NCBI GenBank assembly: GCA_029550985.1
Contig: JAKPGH010000137.1
Coordinates: 1 to 16,749, forward strand
Length of the DNA: 16,749 nucleotides
Direction: 5' to 3'
Origin: Bacillota bacterium
Lineage (GTDB): Bacteria; Bacillota; Clostridia; Oscillospirales; Ruminococcaceae
Shown here piece after piece: positions 5,643 to 12,982 of this stretch. How positions within the stretch are numbered: the first letter of the stretch is position 1; each line of letters opens with the position of its first letter. The position numbers and the translations under genes are program-made. The notes under the pieces were generated by a model. The model was not told where the DNA came from, ran no database searches, and worked only from the letters and a program-made list of their open reading frames with translations.

Positions 5643-8141
5643 TTACAGGTCGGAATCAATGCCGATGAGGTCAAACTGCTCGAAGCTGACCACCACCCGG
5701 TAGTCCTTTTGCAGTTCCCGGTATTTGACCTGAACCGACTTTTTGCTGTGGCTGTAATACCAGCCTTCCTCCGCCTGCTCCCACTTGTCCCGGTGGAGGA
5801 ACTGGGGAATTTTTTTGCCGTCCACGGTAACCCAGTAGGGGCCCTTTTCCCGATGGATGACGTCCAGGTGCATGACTTCCACCGGGCTCTGGTAACTGCC
5901 CTGCTTGTGGAAGTCGATGAGAATCCGCTCGCCGGGGGTGACGGTCACCTTGTTGAGCAGATACTCCCCTTTTTGGTAGTTGAGGGTCACGCCGTCGTCG
6001 TCATAGACGCCAAACTCCGCGGGGACGTCGGGGGCAATCAGCAGCCGCAGGGTTTTGACTTTCTGCCGGCTGATGGAGGTCAGGCCGTCGGCAAAGGGAA
6101 TGACGGCCCCAGAACGGATAAACAAAGGCATGCTGCCCATATCCACCGGAATGTGGAGGGTGGTGCCCCCCGCATACTTTTGCCGGGTGTAGAAGTCGTA
6201 CCAGTCGCTGCCTTTGGGCAGGTAAACGGTGCGGACCGTCTGTCCCTTCTCCACCACCGTGGCAACCAGCAGGCTGCCGCCCAGCATGAAGTCCACCCCT
6301 TCGGCGTAGCAGGCTTCGTCCTCCTGGAACTCGTAGAAGGTGGGGCGCATGATGGGACTGCCCTTCACGTGGGCCTCCCACATGAGGGAGTAGAGGTAGG
6401 GAACCAGGGAGTACCGCAGCTTAATGGCATCCCGGATATAGTGGGTGCTGCCGCTGTACATCCAGGGCTCCGTGACGGTGTTGTCGTTGCTGGCGGAGTG
6501 GATGGAAAACCTCGGCTGGAAGACACCGTGCTGCACCCAGCGGACCAGCAGTTCCTCCTCGGGGGCGGGGCCCGCAAATCCGGCAATGTCGGAGCCGCAG
6601 TTGGCGACGCCCGAAAGCCCCAGGCCCAGCAAGGTGGCGATGTTGTACTTTAAGCTGTCGTAGCTGGTGTAGTTGTCGCCGGACCACACCTGGGCGTAGC
6701 GCTGGATGCCGCTGCTGCCCGAACGGCAGACCACAAAGGGGCGGGCGTTTTCGTCCTGCTCCTTCACCGCCTGGTGGGACAGCTTGGACATGATGGTGGA
6801 TTGAATAGGCTTGAGTTGGCCGTGGGTGCCGGTCTGGCCTTCAAAGCAGCAGACGGCGGTGCGGTCGTCGATGCCGTCGTATTCGCAGTTGTCGTTCCAA
6901 ACGGCGATGGTGCCTTTGGCAATGACCTGCTGCCGAAGCTCCTCCACCCAAACCTTTCGGGCGACGGGGTTGGTGAAGTCGAAGTAGGCGCCCACCCCTC
7001 CCCACCACTGGGCGGGCTGGGTGTTGCCGTCTTTGTCCTTGATGAAGCAGCCCAGCTTTTCGTAATACTCGTACCGCGGGTGGGTTTTCAGCACGCCGGG
7101 CTTTACGTTGGGAACCACCACCACGTCCCGGCGGTTCATCTCCTCAAAGAATTTTTCGGGAGAGGGGAAGCGCCTGTGGTTCCAGGTAAAGACGTTGCGC
7201 TTGTTGTTCTGGTCGGAGGTAAAGCCGGAGGACAGCATAAACCCGTCCAGAGGGATATCCTCCGCCCTTGCCTTGTCCACAAAGCTGAGGATTTCCTGGT
7301 CGCAGTTTTCCGGCAGCTCCACGTAGTACATGGTGGAGCCCAGGTAACCGAGGGTCTGCTTAGGCTGCATGGCGGTGGTGCCGGTGATGGAGGTGTACTG
7401 CTGGACCACGTCGCTGATTTTGGGCCCGCCGAACAGGAAGAAGTCGATGTCGCCGCCGTCGGCGGTGTAGTAGCTGTACCGGGGCCAGTAGCCGCTGATT
7501 TCGGCGCCCAGGGAGATGGCGGCTTCGTAGGTGTTGTGATAGAAGACGCCCGCCGCCTTTTTGCTGCGGCTGTCCAGTTTGATATACATGGGGATGTGCT
7601 TGTACAGCGGGTCTCCCTGGATGGGGTCGTATCCGATATTGTCCTTGGGGCTGAAGCGCAGATACCGGTTGTTCTTGCTGATTTCCCCGGTCTTTTCCCC
7701 AAAGCCGTAGTAATAGTCGTCGGGGTTGTAGCAGTTGTAGTGGTAGACGCGGCCCAAATGGTCCTTCTGATAGGCTTTGCCGGGCAGGTCGGAGTAGAGC
7801 AGCTCCCCTTCCCGGGTCAACAGCCGGAAAGCAATGGGGTTTTTGCGCAGCTCCAAACGCAGGGTTTGGGTGGTAAACACCAGTTTGCTCTCAGTTTCGG
7901 AAAGGAGGGGGATGATGGGCTGCACCCGCACCCGCTCGTCGCCGAAGAAGTCGTCCAAACGGTCCGGCCAAGCGGTTTTGGTCAGGATATAGGAAGCCTC
8001 GTCAAATTTTTTATCGAAGGAAACCCGAATCCGGATGATGTCGTCGGTTAGAAACCAAAGGCGGATGGCGGCGTTGTCGGTGGCAATCTGGTAGTAACCG
8101 TCCCGGCTTTCAAAACTTTGAAACTCTTTGCAGGTTAACAT
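5643..8141 (-). CDS. GH31 family glycoside hydrolase (alpha-glucosidase/alpha-xylosidase type)
   Basis: This 832-residue enzyme of glycoside hydrolase family 31 has no signal peptide, so it should act on imported oligosaccharides in the cytoplasm. An N-terminal beta-sandwich includes the Y-Y-G-F-G-E-K stretch at about 144-150. The catalytic barrel contains VWNDNCE (414-420), where Asp417 is the likely nucleophile, and WSGDN (486-490), where Asp489 is the likely acid/base. FSIHSASN (545-552) is also conserved-looking, and C-terminal beta domains follow. The Cys-Glu after WNDN differs from the more common WNDMNE. Substrate cannot be read from sequence alone; alpha-glucosides or alpha-xylosides are possible. 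The start has GAGGGAAGG upstream, 13 bases after the permease stop. It is the last gene of the sugar-transport operon. Confidence 0.9.
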   Translation of the reverse strand: MLTCKEFQSFESRDGYYQIATDNAAIRLWFLTDDIIRIRVSFDKKFDEASYILTKTAWPDRLDDFFGDERVRVQPIIPLLSETESKLVFTTQTLRLELRKNPIAFRLLTREGELLYSDLPGKAYQKDHLGRVYHYNCYNPDDYYYGFGEKTGEISKNNRYLRFSPKDNIGYDPIQGDPLYKHIPMYIKLDSRSKKAAGVFYHNTYEAAISLGAEISGYWPRYSYYTADGGDIDFFLFGGPKISDVVQQYTSITGTTAMQPKQTLGYLGSTMYYVELPENCDQEILSFVDKARAEDIPLDGFMLSSGFTSDQNNKRNVFTWNHRRFPSPEKFFEEMNRRDVVVVPNVKPGVLKTHPRYEYYEKLGCFIKDKDGNTQPAQWWGGVGAYFDFTNPVARKVWVEELRQQVIAKGTIAVWNDNCEYDGIDDRTAVCCFEGQTGTHGQLKPIQSTIMSKLSHQAVKEQDENARPFVVCRSGSSGIQRYAQVWSGDNYTSYDSLKYNIATLLGLGLSGVANCGSDIAGFAGPAPEEELLVRWVQHGVFQPRFSIHSASNDNTVTEPWMYSGSTHYIRDAIKLRYSLVPYLYSLMWEAHVKGSPIMRPTFYEFQEDEACYAEGVDFMLGGSLLVATVVEKGQTVRTVYLPKGSDWYDFYTRQKYAGGTTLHIPVDMGSMPLFIRSGAVIPFADGLTSISRQKVKTLRLLIAPDVPAEFGVYDDDGVTLNYQKGEYLLNKVTVTPGERILIDFHKQGSYQSPVEVMHLDVIHREKGPYWVTVDGKKIPQFLHRDKWEQAEEGWYYSHSKKSVQVKYRELQKDYRVVVSFEQFDLIGIDSDL

Positions 8142-8154
8142 AACGCCTTCCCTC

Positions 8155-8979
8155 TTAGTCTTTCATACCGGAGGTGACCATGCCCTGCACGAACTGCTTC
8201 TGGAACAGCAGGAAGATGATGAGCACAGGGATCACCGACACCACCGACATGGCGATGAGGCTGTTCCAGTCCACCGAGTACTGGCCGCTGAAGTTGGCAA
8301 GGGCCAACTGTACGGTGTATTTGTCCACGTCGCGGATGACCAGCAGCGGCCACATAAAGTCGTTCCAACGCCACATGAAGGAGAAGATGGCAAGGACGCT
8401 CATGGCGGGCTTGGCGATGGGCAGCATGATGTGGAAGAAGATTCTGGTTTCGCTGGCGCCGTCCACCCGGGCGGATTCCATCAGCTCGGTGGGCACCGTA
8501 AGGAAGTATTGCCGCAGCAGGAAGACTCCCGTCGGGGTGGCAGCCGGCGGAATGATAAGGCCGGCGAAGGAGTTGTACATGCCGAAAAATTTCACCACGT
8601 GGAAGATGGGAATCATCAGCACTTCCAAAGGCAGCATCAGGGTGGAAATGAAGAAGATAAACAGAGCCTTGCTGCCTTTGAAGTCGTATTTGGCAAAGGC
8701 ATAGCCCGCCATGGTGTTGATGATGACCGTCAGAATGGTGGACAACACGGCCACAACGGTGCTGTTCCAAAAGTACCGGCCAAAGTTGCCCTTTTCAAAG
8801 GCGATGCGGTAATTGTCCAGGGTAAATTTTTCGGGGAAGAAGGTGGGAGGATAGCGGAACATCTCCGACCCGCTTTTAAAGGAGGAGAGGGTAATCCAAA
8901 AGATGGGGAAAATGAAGAGCAGGGCAAGGATAATGGTAACGACATAAGTCAGCCAGGTGGTGCGGGTTTTCATGTTCAT
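8155..8979 (-). CDS. Carbohydrate ABC transporter permease (MalG-like)
   Basis: This is the second of two inner-membrane permeases of a CUT1-type sugar importer, 274 residues with about six membrane helices starting near residues 9-29. The cytoplasmic EAA loop is clear at about 168-188 (ESARVDGASETRIFFHIMLP), the contact site for the ATPase. The N- and C-terminal ends and the length match MalG/AraQ-type proteins. Its start overlaps the stop of the first permease as ATGA, with AAAGGAGGGG a few bases upstream. It is followed after 13 bases by the GH31 gene, suggesting that the imported sugar is the GH31 substrate. Confidence 0.93.
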   Translation of the reverse strand: MNMKTRTTWLTYVVTIILALLFIFPIFWITLSSFKSGSEMFRYPPTFFPEKFTLDNYRIAFEKGNFGRYFWNSTVVAVLSTILTVIINTMAGYAFAKYDFKGSKALFIFFISTLMLPLEVLMIPIFHVVKFFGMYNSFAGLIIPPAATPTGVFLLRQYFLTVPTELMESARVDGASETRIFFHIMLPIAKPAMSVLAIFSFMWRWNDFMWPLLVIRDVDKYTVQLALANFSGQYSVDWNSLIAMSVVSVIPVLIIFLLFQKQFVQGMVTSGMKD

Positions 8980-9872
8980 TCGATTTCCCCTCCTTTGTTG
9001 ACTTTAAACTGCAGCAGGGTGAAGACAGCCATAACCACCAGAAGAATCATGGAAAGGGCGCTGGCGTAGCCCATCTCCCGCTTGCCGTCAAAGGCCGCTT
9101 CGTAGATATACTGCACCACGAACTTGGTGGCGGTTCCGGGGCCGCCGCCGGTCAGCGCCAGCACCAGGCCGTAGGCTTTGAACAAATCAATAAAGGACAG
9201 AATCAAAACCAGGAAGGTGGTGGGCTTGAGCAGAGGCAGGGTGATTTTGAAAAATCCCTGCAGGGGGGTGGCGCCGTCCACCTCCGCCGCCTCGTAGTAG
9301 GATACGGGGATGCTTTGCAGGCCCGAGATGTAGGTCACCATGTAAAATCCGGTTCGCGCCCAGATGGTGGCGAGAATCACCACAAACATGGCGGTTCTGC
9401 CTTGGGTCAGCCACCCTATCTTGCTCTTGCCGAACAAATCCAGCAGGAAGTTGATGATGCCGGTGTTGTCGCCAAACATAAATTTGAAGGAGATACCTGC
9501 GATGATGTAGGACACCATGGAAGGCCAGTAGAAGATGGCGCGGAACATGCCCTTGGCCCGAATTTCCTTAATCATCAGATTGGCCAAAAACAGGGGGATT
9601 CCCATAATAAAGGGCAGGCTGATGCCCACGTAAATCAAAGTCTTGCCAAAGGACCTCCAGAATTTCATGTCGTGGAAAGCCCTGACATAGTTTTGCAGGC
9701 CGATGAACACGGGCTCATTTATGCCCGACCAATTGTGCAGCGAAAAATAGGCGCCGAACAGGGCGGGCACCGCAATAAACGCGGTGAATATAAACAGGTT
9801 GGGCAAAATCAGAAAGTAGGGAAAAAGCTTCATCTCCAAAGAGGTGACGCCTCTATTCTTCTTTCGTTTCAA
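8976..9872 (-). CDS. Carbohydrate ABC transporter permease (MalF-like)
   Basis: This is the first permease of the sugar importer, 298 residues, with a short basic N terminus (KRKKNRG) and a first membrane helix near 17-44. The EAA loop is YEAAEVDGATPLQGFFKITL at about 193-212. The start chosen is TTG 9872, because AGGGGAG lies about 6 bases upstream. The longer frame from 9923 would begin inside a terminator hairpin. It pairs with the MalG-like protein, whose gene overlaps its stop, and with the lipoprotein encoded just upstream. The hairpin between them likely lowers expression of both permeases relative to the binding protein. Confidence 0.92.
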   Translation of the reverse strand: MKRKKNRGVTSLEMKLFPYFLILPNLFIFTAFIAVPALFGAYFSLHNWSGINEPVFIGLQNYVRAFHDMKFWRSFGKTLIYVGISLPFIMGIPLFLANLMIKEIRAKGMFRAIFYWPSMVSYIIAGISFKFMFGDNTGIINFLLDLFGKSKIGWLTQGRTAMFVVILATIWARTGFYMVTYISGLQSIPVSYYEAAEVDGATPLQGFFKITLPLLKPTTFLVLILSFIDLFKAYGLVLALTGGGPGTATKFVVQYIYEAAFDGKREMGYASALSMILLVVMAVFTLLQFKVNKGGEIE

Positions 9873-9893
9873 ACGGCTACTCCCCTTTCCGTT

Positions 9894-9930
9894 AAAAAAG
9901 TATGGGGTGATTTGTCCAACCACCCCATAC
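9894..9930 (-). terminator. Intra-operon terminator/attenuator between binding protein and permeases
   Basis: On the minus strand GTATGGGGTG (9921-9930) and CACCCCATAC (9900-9909) form a perfect 10-bp stem with an 11-base loop, followed by six T residues (9894-9899). It lies between the binding-protein stop codon and the first permease start. Partial read-through would give much more binding protein than permease. Confidence 0.83.
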
Positions 9931-9949
9931 TGTCACACACACAGATTCG

Positions 9950-11272
9950 TTATTGATACAGTTCCTGAAGAACCTCTTCCATATTAGCAATATGCTGTTC
10001 CGGGGTAATATTGCCTGCGATCAGTTCGTACATTCCTTCGTTTTGAGGCGTTCTTGCCACACCAGAGAAGTTCGGGAAACCCCAGTCGAAGCTGGCAGCG
10101 TCAACGGTGTTCTCCAGCTCGTTGGAGAAGATTTCGAAGAACTCGCTGCCGAAGGGATAATCCAGCTTAGCATTGTCCAGTCTCGGGCTCAGGAACAGGG
10201 ATTCTACGCAGTACTTTGCATTTTCCTCCTGAGAGGTTGCAAACAGGATAAAGTCGACAGCTTCCTTCTCCACGCCGGAGCCTTTGAAGGCAGCCAGCTG
10301 CTTGCCGCCGGGAGTGGAGGAACGGTTCTTCTGCTTGGGCATGTAGGTGACGCCCCACTCGAAGTCCTTGATGTTGTCGCGATAGTTGGTCATCATCCAG
10401 TTACCGCTCAGGTGTACGGCGACCTGTCCGGAACGGAACATGTTGTTGGGGTCCTCGCCGCCCAGCCAGGTGGACTTGGGAACGATTTCCTTGTCAAACA
10501 GCTCTTTGGTGAACTTCAGAGCTTCCAGGGTTTCGGGGCTGTTGAAGGCAGGGCCGTCTTCGCCCATGAACTTGCCGCCGAACTGATACAGAATGGAGGA
10601 CCATCTGTGGCTGGGGTTGTCGATGACCATACCGTACTGAACTCCGCCGTCGGCCATAACCTTTTCCAGAGCGGCCACGAACTCATCCCAAGTCCAAACA
10701 TCGTCGGGAGAAGTGGGAACTTTGACGCCGGCTTTGTCAAAGGCGGTCTTGTTGTAGATCATGCCGTTGGCGGTCACGTCAGTGGGCAGCGCGGTTACCT
10801 TATCGTTGATGATAAAGTAATTGTAAATGGAGGGCATGAACTGAGCCAGCACGCCGTCGATGTCGTCCACATACTCGCGCAGGTCCAGAGTGGCATCGTA
10901 GACAGCGCTGAGGACGCTCTCGGTAGTTCTGGCCAGTGCGGGAGGCTCTCCGCCCACAACGGACATCATAATCTTGTTGGTGATTTCATCGTAAGGAACT
11001 TCCAGCAGGTTAATCTGTACGTTGGGGTTGATCGCCTTGTAGTCTTCGATGATGTGCTTCATGGCTTCGGTTTCGGCACCGTCGGCGAACCAAAGCATAT
11101 CCAGCACGACCTTTTCACCGGTGGTTTCTGCGGCGCTGGACTCGGCGGTGCTAGCTTCCGCATTCGCTGCCGGAGATGCTTGCTGTGAAGATTGGCCGCT
11201 GGAGCTGCTGCAACCTACACTGATAGCCAAAATCAAGGCCAAAACGAGCGTAAGGCTTAAAAATTTCTTCAT
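9950..11272 (-). CDS. Extracellular carbohydrate-binding lipoprotein (family 1 solute-binding protein)
   Basis: This 440-residue sugar-binding lipoprotein captures an oligosaccharide outside the cell for the two permeases encoded downstream. The signal peptide MKKFLSLTLVLALILAISVG ends in lipobox ISVGC with Cys21. A low-complexity Ser/Ala/Glu/Thr linker (about 22-52) tethers the protein to the membrane. The mature domain shows the usual MalE/UgpB-like layout: LDMLWFADGAETEAMKHII, VPYDEITNKIMMSVVGGEPP, LPTDVTANGMIYNK and later SGNWMM. The start has AAGGAGA about 8 bases upstream. It lies 165 bases after the response-regulator gene, and it may have its own promoter in that gap or be read through from the regulators. 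The ligand cannot be read from the sequence. Confidence 0.92.
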   Translation of the reverse strand: MKKFLSLTLVLALILAISVGCSSSSGQSSQQASPAANAEASTAESSAAETTGEKVVLDMLWFADGAETEAMKHIIEDYKAINPNVQINLLEVPYDEITNKIMMSVVGGEPPALARTTESVLSAVYDATLDLREYVDDIDGVLAQFMPSIYNYFIINDKVTALPTDVTANGMIYNKTAFDKAGVKVPTSPDDVWTWDEFVAALEKVMADGGVQYGMVIDNPSHRWSSILYQFGGKFMGEDGPAFNSPETLEALKFTKELFDKEIVPKSTWLGGEDPNNMFRSGQVAVHLSGNWMMTNYRDNIKDFEWGVTYMPKQKNRSSTPGGKQLAAFKGSGVEKEAVDFILFATSQEENAKYCVESLFLSPRLDNAKLDYPFGSEFFEIFSNELENTVDAASFDWGFPNFSGVARTPQNEGMYELIAGNITPEQHIANMEEVLQELYQ

Positions 11273-11337
11273 TCTACGCTTCTCCTTCTCTTTTTATGGC
11301 TCTTGGGAACCAAAACGGCTTCCCCTGACTGTTTTAT

Positions 11338-11368
11338 TGTATAAAAAGTATTCCTTGAAAAACTGCAA
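11338..11368 (-). promoter_or_regulatory. Possible promoter of the sugar transporter operon
   Basis: The 165-base gap between the response-regulator and binding-protein genes is A/T-rich. On the minus strand a TTGCAG (11363-11368) lies 19 bases from a TATACA (11338-11343). The spacing is long and the match imperfect, as expected of an activator-dependent promoter, which a YesN-type regulator would suit. No clear terminator was seen after the regulator gene, so read-through is also possible. Confidence 0.33.
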
Positions 11369-11437
11369 ATATTTTTACAATCTTCTATAACTTTTTGTGT
11401 TTGCCATTTGGAATGTAAATGCTGTATAAATCCATGG

Positions 11438-12982
11438 TTATTCGGCAAAGGGGTGCTGTTGCTGCCGGAATTGCCGCGGCGTCATGCCGGTGACCCGCTT
11501 GAACACCTGCCCGAAATAGTTGTGGTTGACAAACCCCACCTTATTGGCGATTTTTTCGATTTTCATATCGGTGTGGAGCAGCAGTTCCTTGGCTCTTTCC
11601 AGCCTTAACTCCATCAGGTAATCGGTGAAGTTTTTGTTCATCTTCTCCTTGAACAGGCGGCTGAGGTAGGAGCCAGAAAGCTGCAGGCTTTCCGCCGCCT
11701 GGGCAAGGCCGAAGTCGGGGTCGTGGTAGTTGTTGTCAATGAGAATGCGCAGCCTGCCGATGATGTTTTCCCCGGAAGCCAGAAAGCCGCAGATTTCCAG
11801 CAGGTAAGAGAGCACCTTCTTCTGGTCGGCGAAGAAGTTCTCGTTCATGGTTTCCTGCCTTAAGTCCGGCTTTTTGATCATTCCCGCCTGGGAGGCCATA
11901 TTGGTGGCCTGCCAGTACAGCTCCCGGAAGGCGTGTTTGGCAAACTCCCGGTTGCGAAGGCTTTCCAGATGGTCGCACAGCTGCTGGTAATCCTGCCGCA
12001 GCTTGCCTTCGTTGCTGTTGGAGAGCTGGTGCAGCACGTTGTGAATGGTCAAAGCGGCGTCGTGGTCGGATTCGTCCCGCTTTTGAATGGAGGTGAGCAC
12101 CGCGGGACGACTTTCAAAATAGCTTTCCTCAATGATGCTCTGGTTTTCCTTGTAGGCTTTGTGGAGGCTTTTGGGGTCTTTGTAAACGCCGCTCACCGCC
12201 ACCACGCAAACCATATCCCTGGATTGGCAGATGCCGCGGGCCACCTCCCCCACCTTTTTGACAATGCGCTGCCGGCTGGTTTCGAAGTCAATGCCCTTGG
12301 TTAAGTCGCATAAAAACAGCAGTTGATGGTCGGAACTGCCCCGGATGAGGGAATAGCCGGCGTCGTTGAGACCGGTGATGAAGGGCCCCTGCATCAGGGG
12401 CAGAACATTGTCCCCCAGCTCAAAGGGGACGTTGTAAAACTGCACCGAAATCACCACCCCCGGGTGGATGGAGATGGAGCGCTTCCCTCCCCCCGGCTGC
12501 TCCAGCGCCTTGTCGCCGTGGCGGGCGATGTCAAAGAGCATCTGCACCGAAGGCTGAGTCAGCCGGGAGGTCTCCACCGGCTCCGCTTTCATGCTCCGCC
12601 GCTCCGCATCCAGTTCCTGCACCACCGTCCGGATGGATTGGAGCAGCTTGTCAAAGTCGATGGGCTTGATGATGTATTCCGAAACTTTGTAGGTGATAGC
12701 CTTCTGGGCGTAGTGAAAATCGCTGTAGGCCGAAAGGATGATGATTTTGGTCTTGTAGTGGTTTTTTCGGCAGTGCTCCGCCAGCTCCAGGCCGGAGCAT
12801 CCGGGCATGATGATGTCCGAAATTAAAATATCGGGCTTGTATTTGTCGATGAGCTCCTTTCCCTTGAGACCATCCCCGCTGGAGGCAACCAGCCGGCAGT
12901 TTTCCGCTTCCCAGGGGATGCTTTTGGAAATGCCGCTGACAATCAGCGGCTCGTCATCCAAAATGATCACGGAATAGCTCAT
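11438..12982 (-). CDS. YesN-type response regulator with AraC DNA-binding domain
   Basis: This 514-residue transcription regulator partners the histidine kinase encoded just upstream. The N-terminal receiver domain (about 3-122) has the acidic pair at D9-D10, phospho-acceptor Asp56 in ISDIIMPG, and conserved Lys106 in YIIKP. A long middle region (about 140-400) resembles the poorly conserved linker of YesN proteins. The C-terminal AraC domain (about 412-508) contains both helix-turn-helix units: LAQAAESLQLSGSYLSRLFK and IEKIANKVGFVNHNYFGQVF. Its start overlaps the kinase 3' end by 29 bases and has a GGAGG site upstream, indicating coupled translation. It probably activates the adjacent sugar transporter in response to an extracellular sugar. 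Confidence 0.95.
   Translation of the reverse strand: MSYSVIILDDEPLIVSGISKSIPWEAENCRLVASSGDGLKGKELIDKYKPDILISDIIMPGCSGLELAEHCRKNHYKTKIIILSAYSDFHYAQKAITYKVSEYIIKPIDFDKLLQSIRTVVQELDAERRSMKAEPVETSRLTQPSVQMLFDIARHGDKALEQPGGGKRSISIHPGVVISVQFYNVPFELGDNVLPLMQGPFITGLNDAGYSLIRGSSDHQLLFLCDLTKGIDFETSRQRIVKKVGEVARGICQSRDMVCVVAVSGVYKDPKSLHKAYKENQSIIEESYFESRPAVLTSIQKRDESDHDAALTIHNVLHQLSNSNEGKLRQDYQQLCDHLESLRNREFAKHAFRELYWQATNMASQAGMIKKPDLRQETMNENFFADQKKVLSYLLEICGFLASGENIIGRLRILIDNNYHDPDFGLAQAAESLQLSGSYLSRLFKEKMNKNFTDYLMELRLERAKELLLHTDMKIEKIANKVGFVNHNYFGQVFKRVTGMTPRQFRQQQHPFAE

Noticed and set aside
5634..8051. Two long plus-strand frames opposite the GH31 gene
   Set aside because: Both are full antisense shadows of a strongly supported GH31 enzyme and have no motifs of their own.
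9873..9923. N-terminal extension of the MalF-like permease
   Set aside because: The upstream start lies inside the terminator hairpin, and TTG 9872 has a strong ribosome binding site.
9953..11188. Long plus-strand frame opposite the sugar-binding lipoprotein
   Set aside because: It is antisense to a lipoprotein with a clear signal peptide and family features, and it encodes nothing recognisable.
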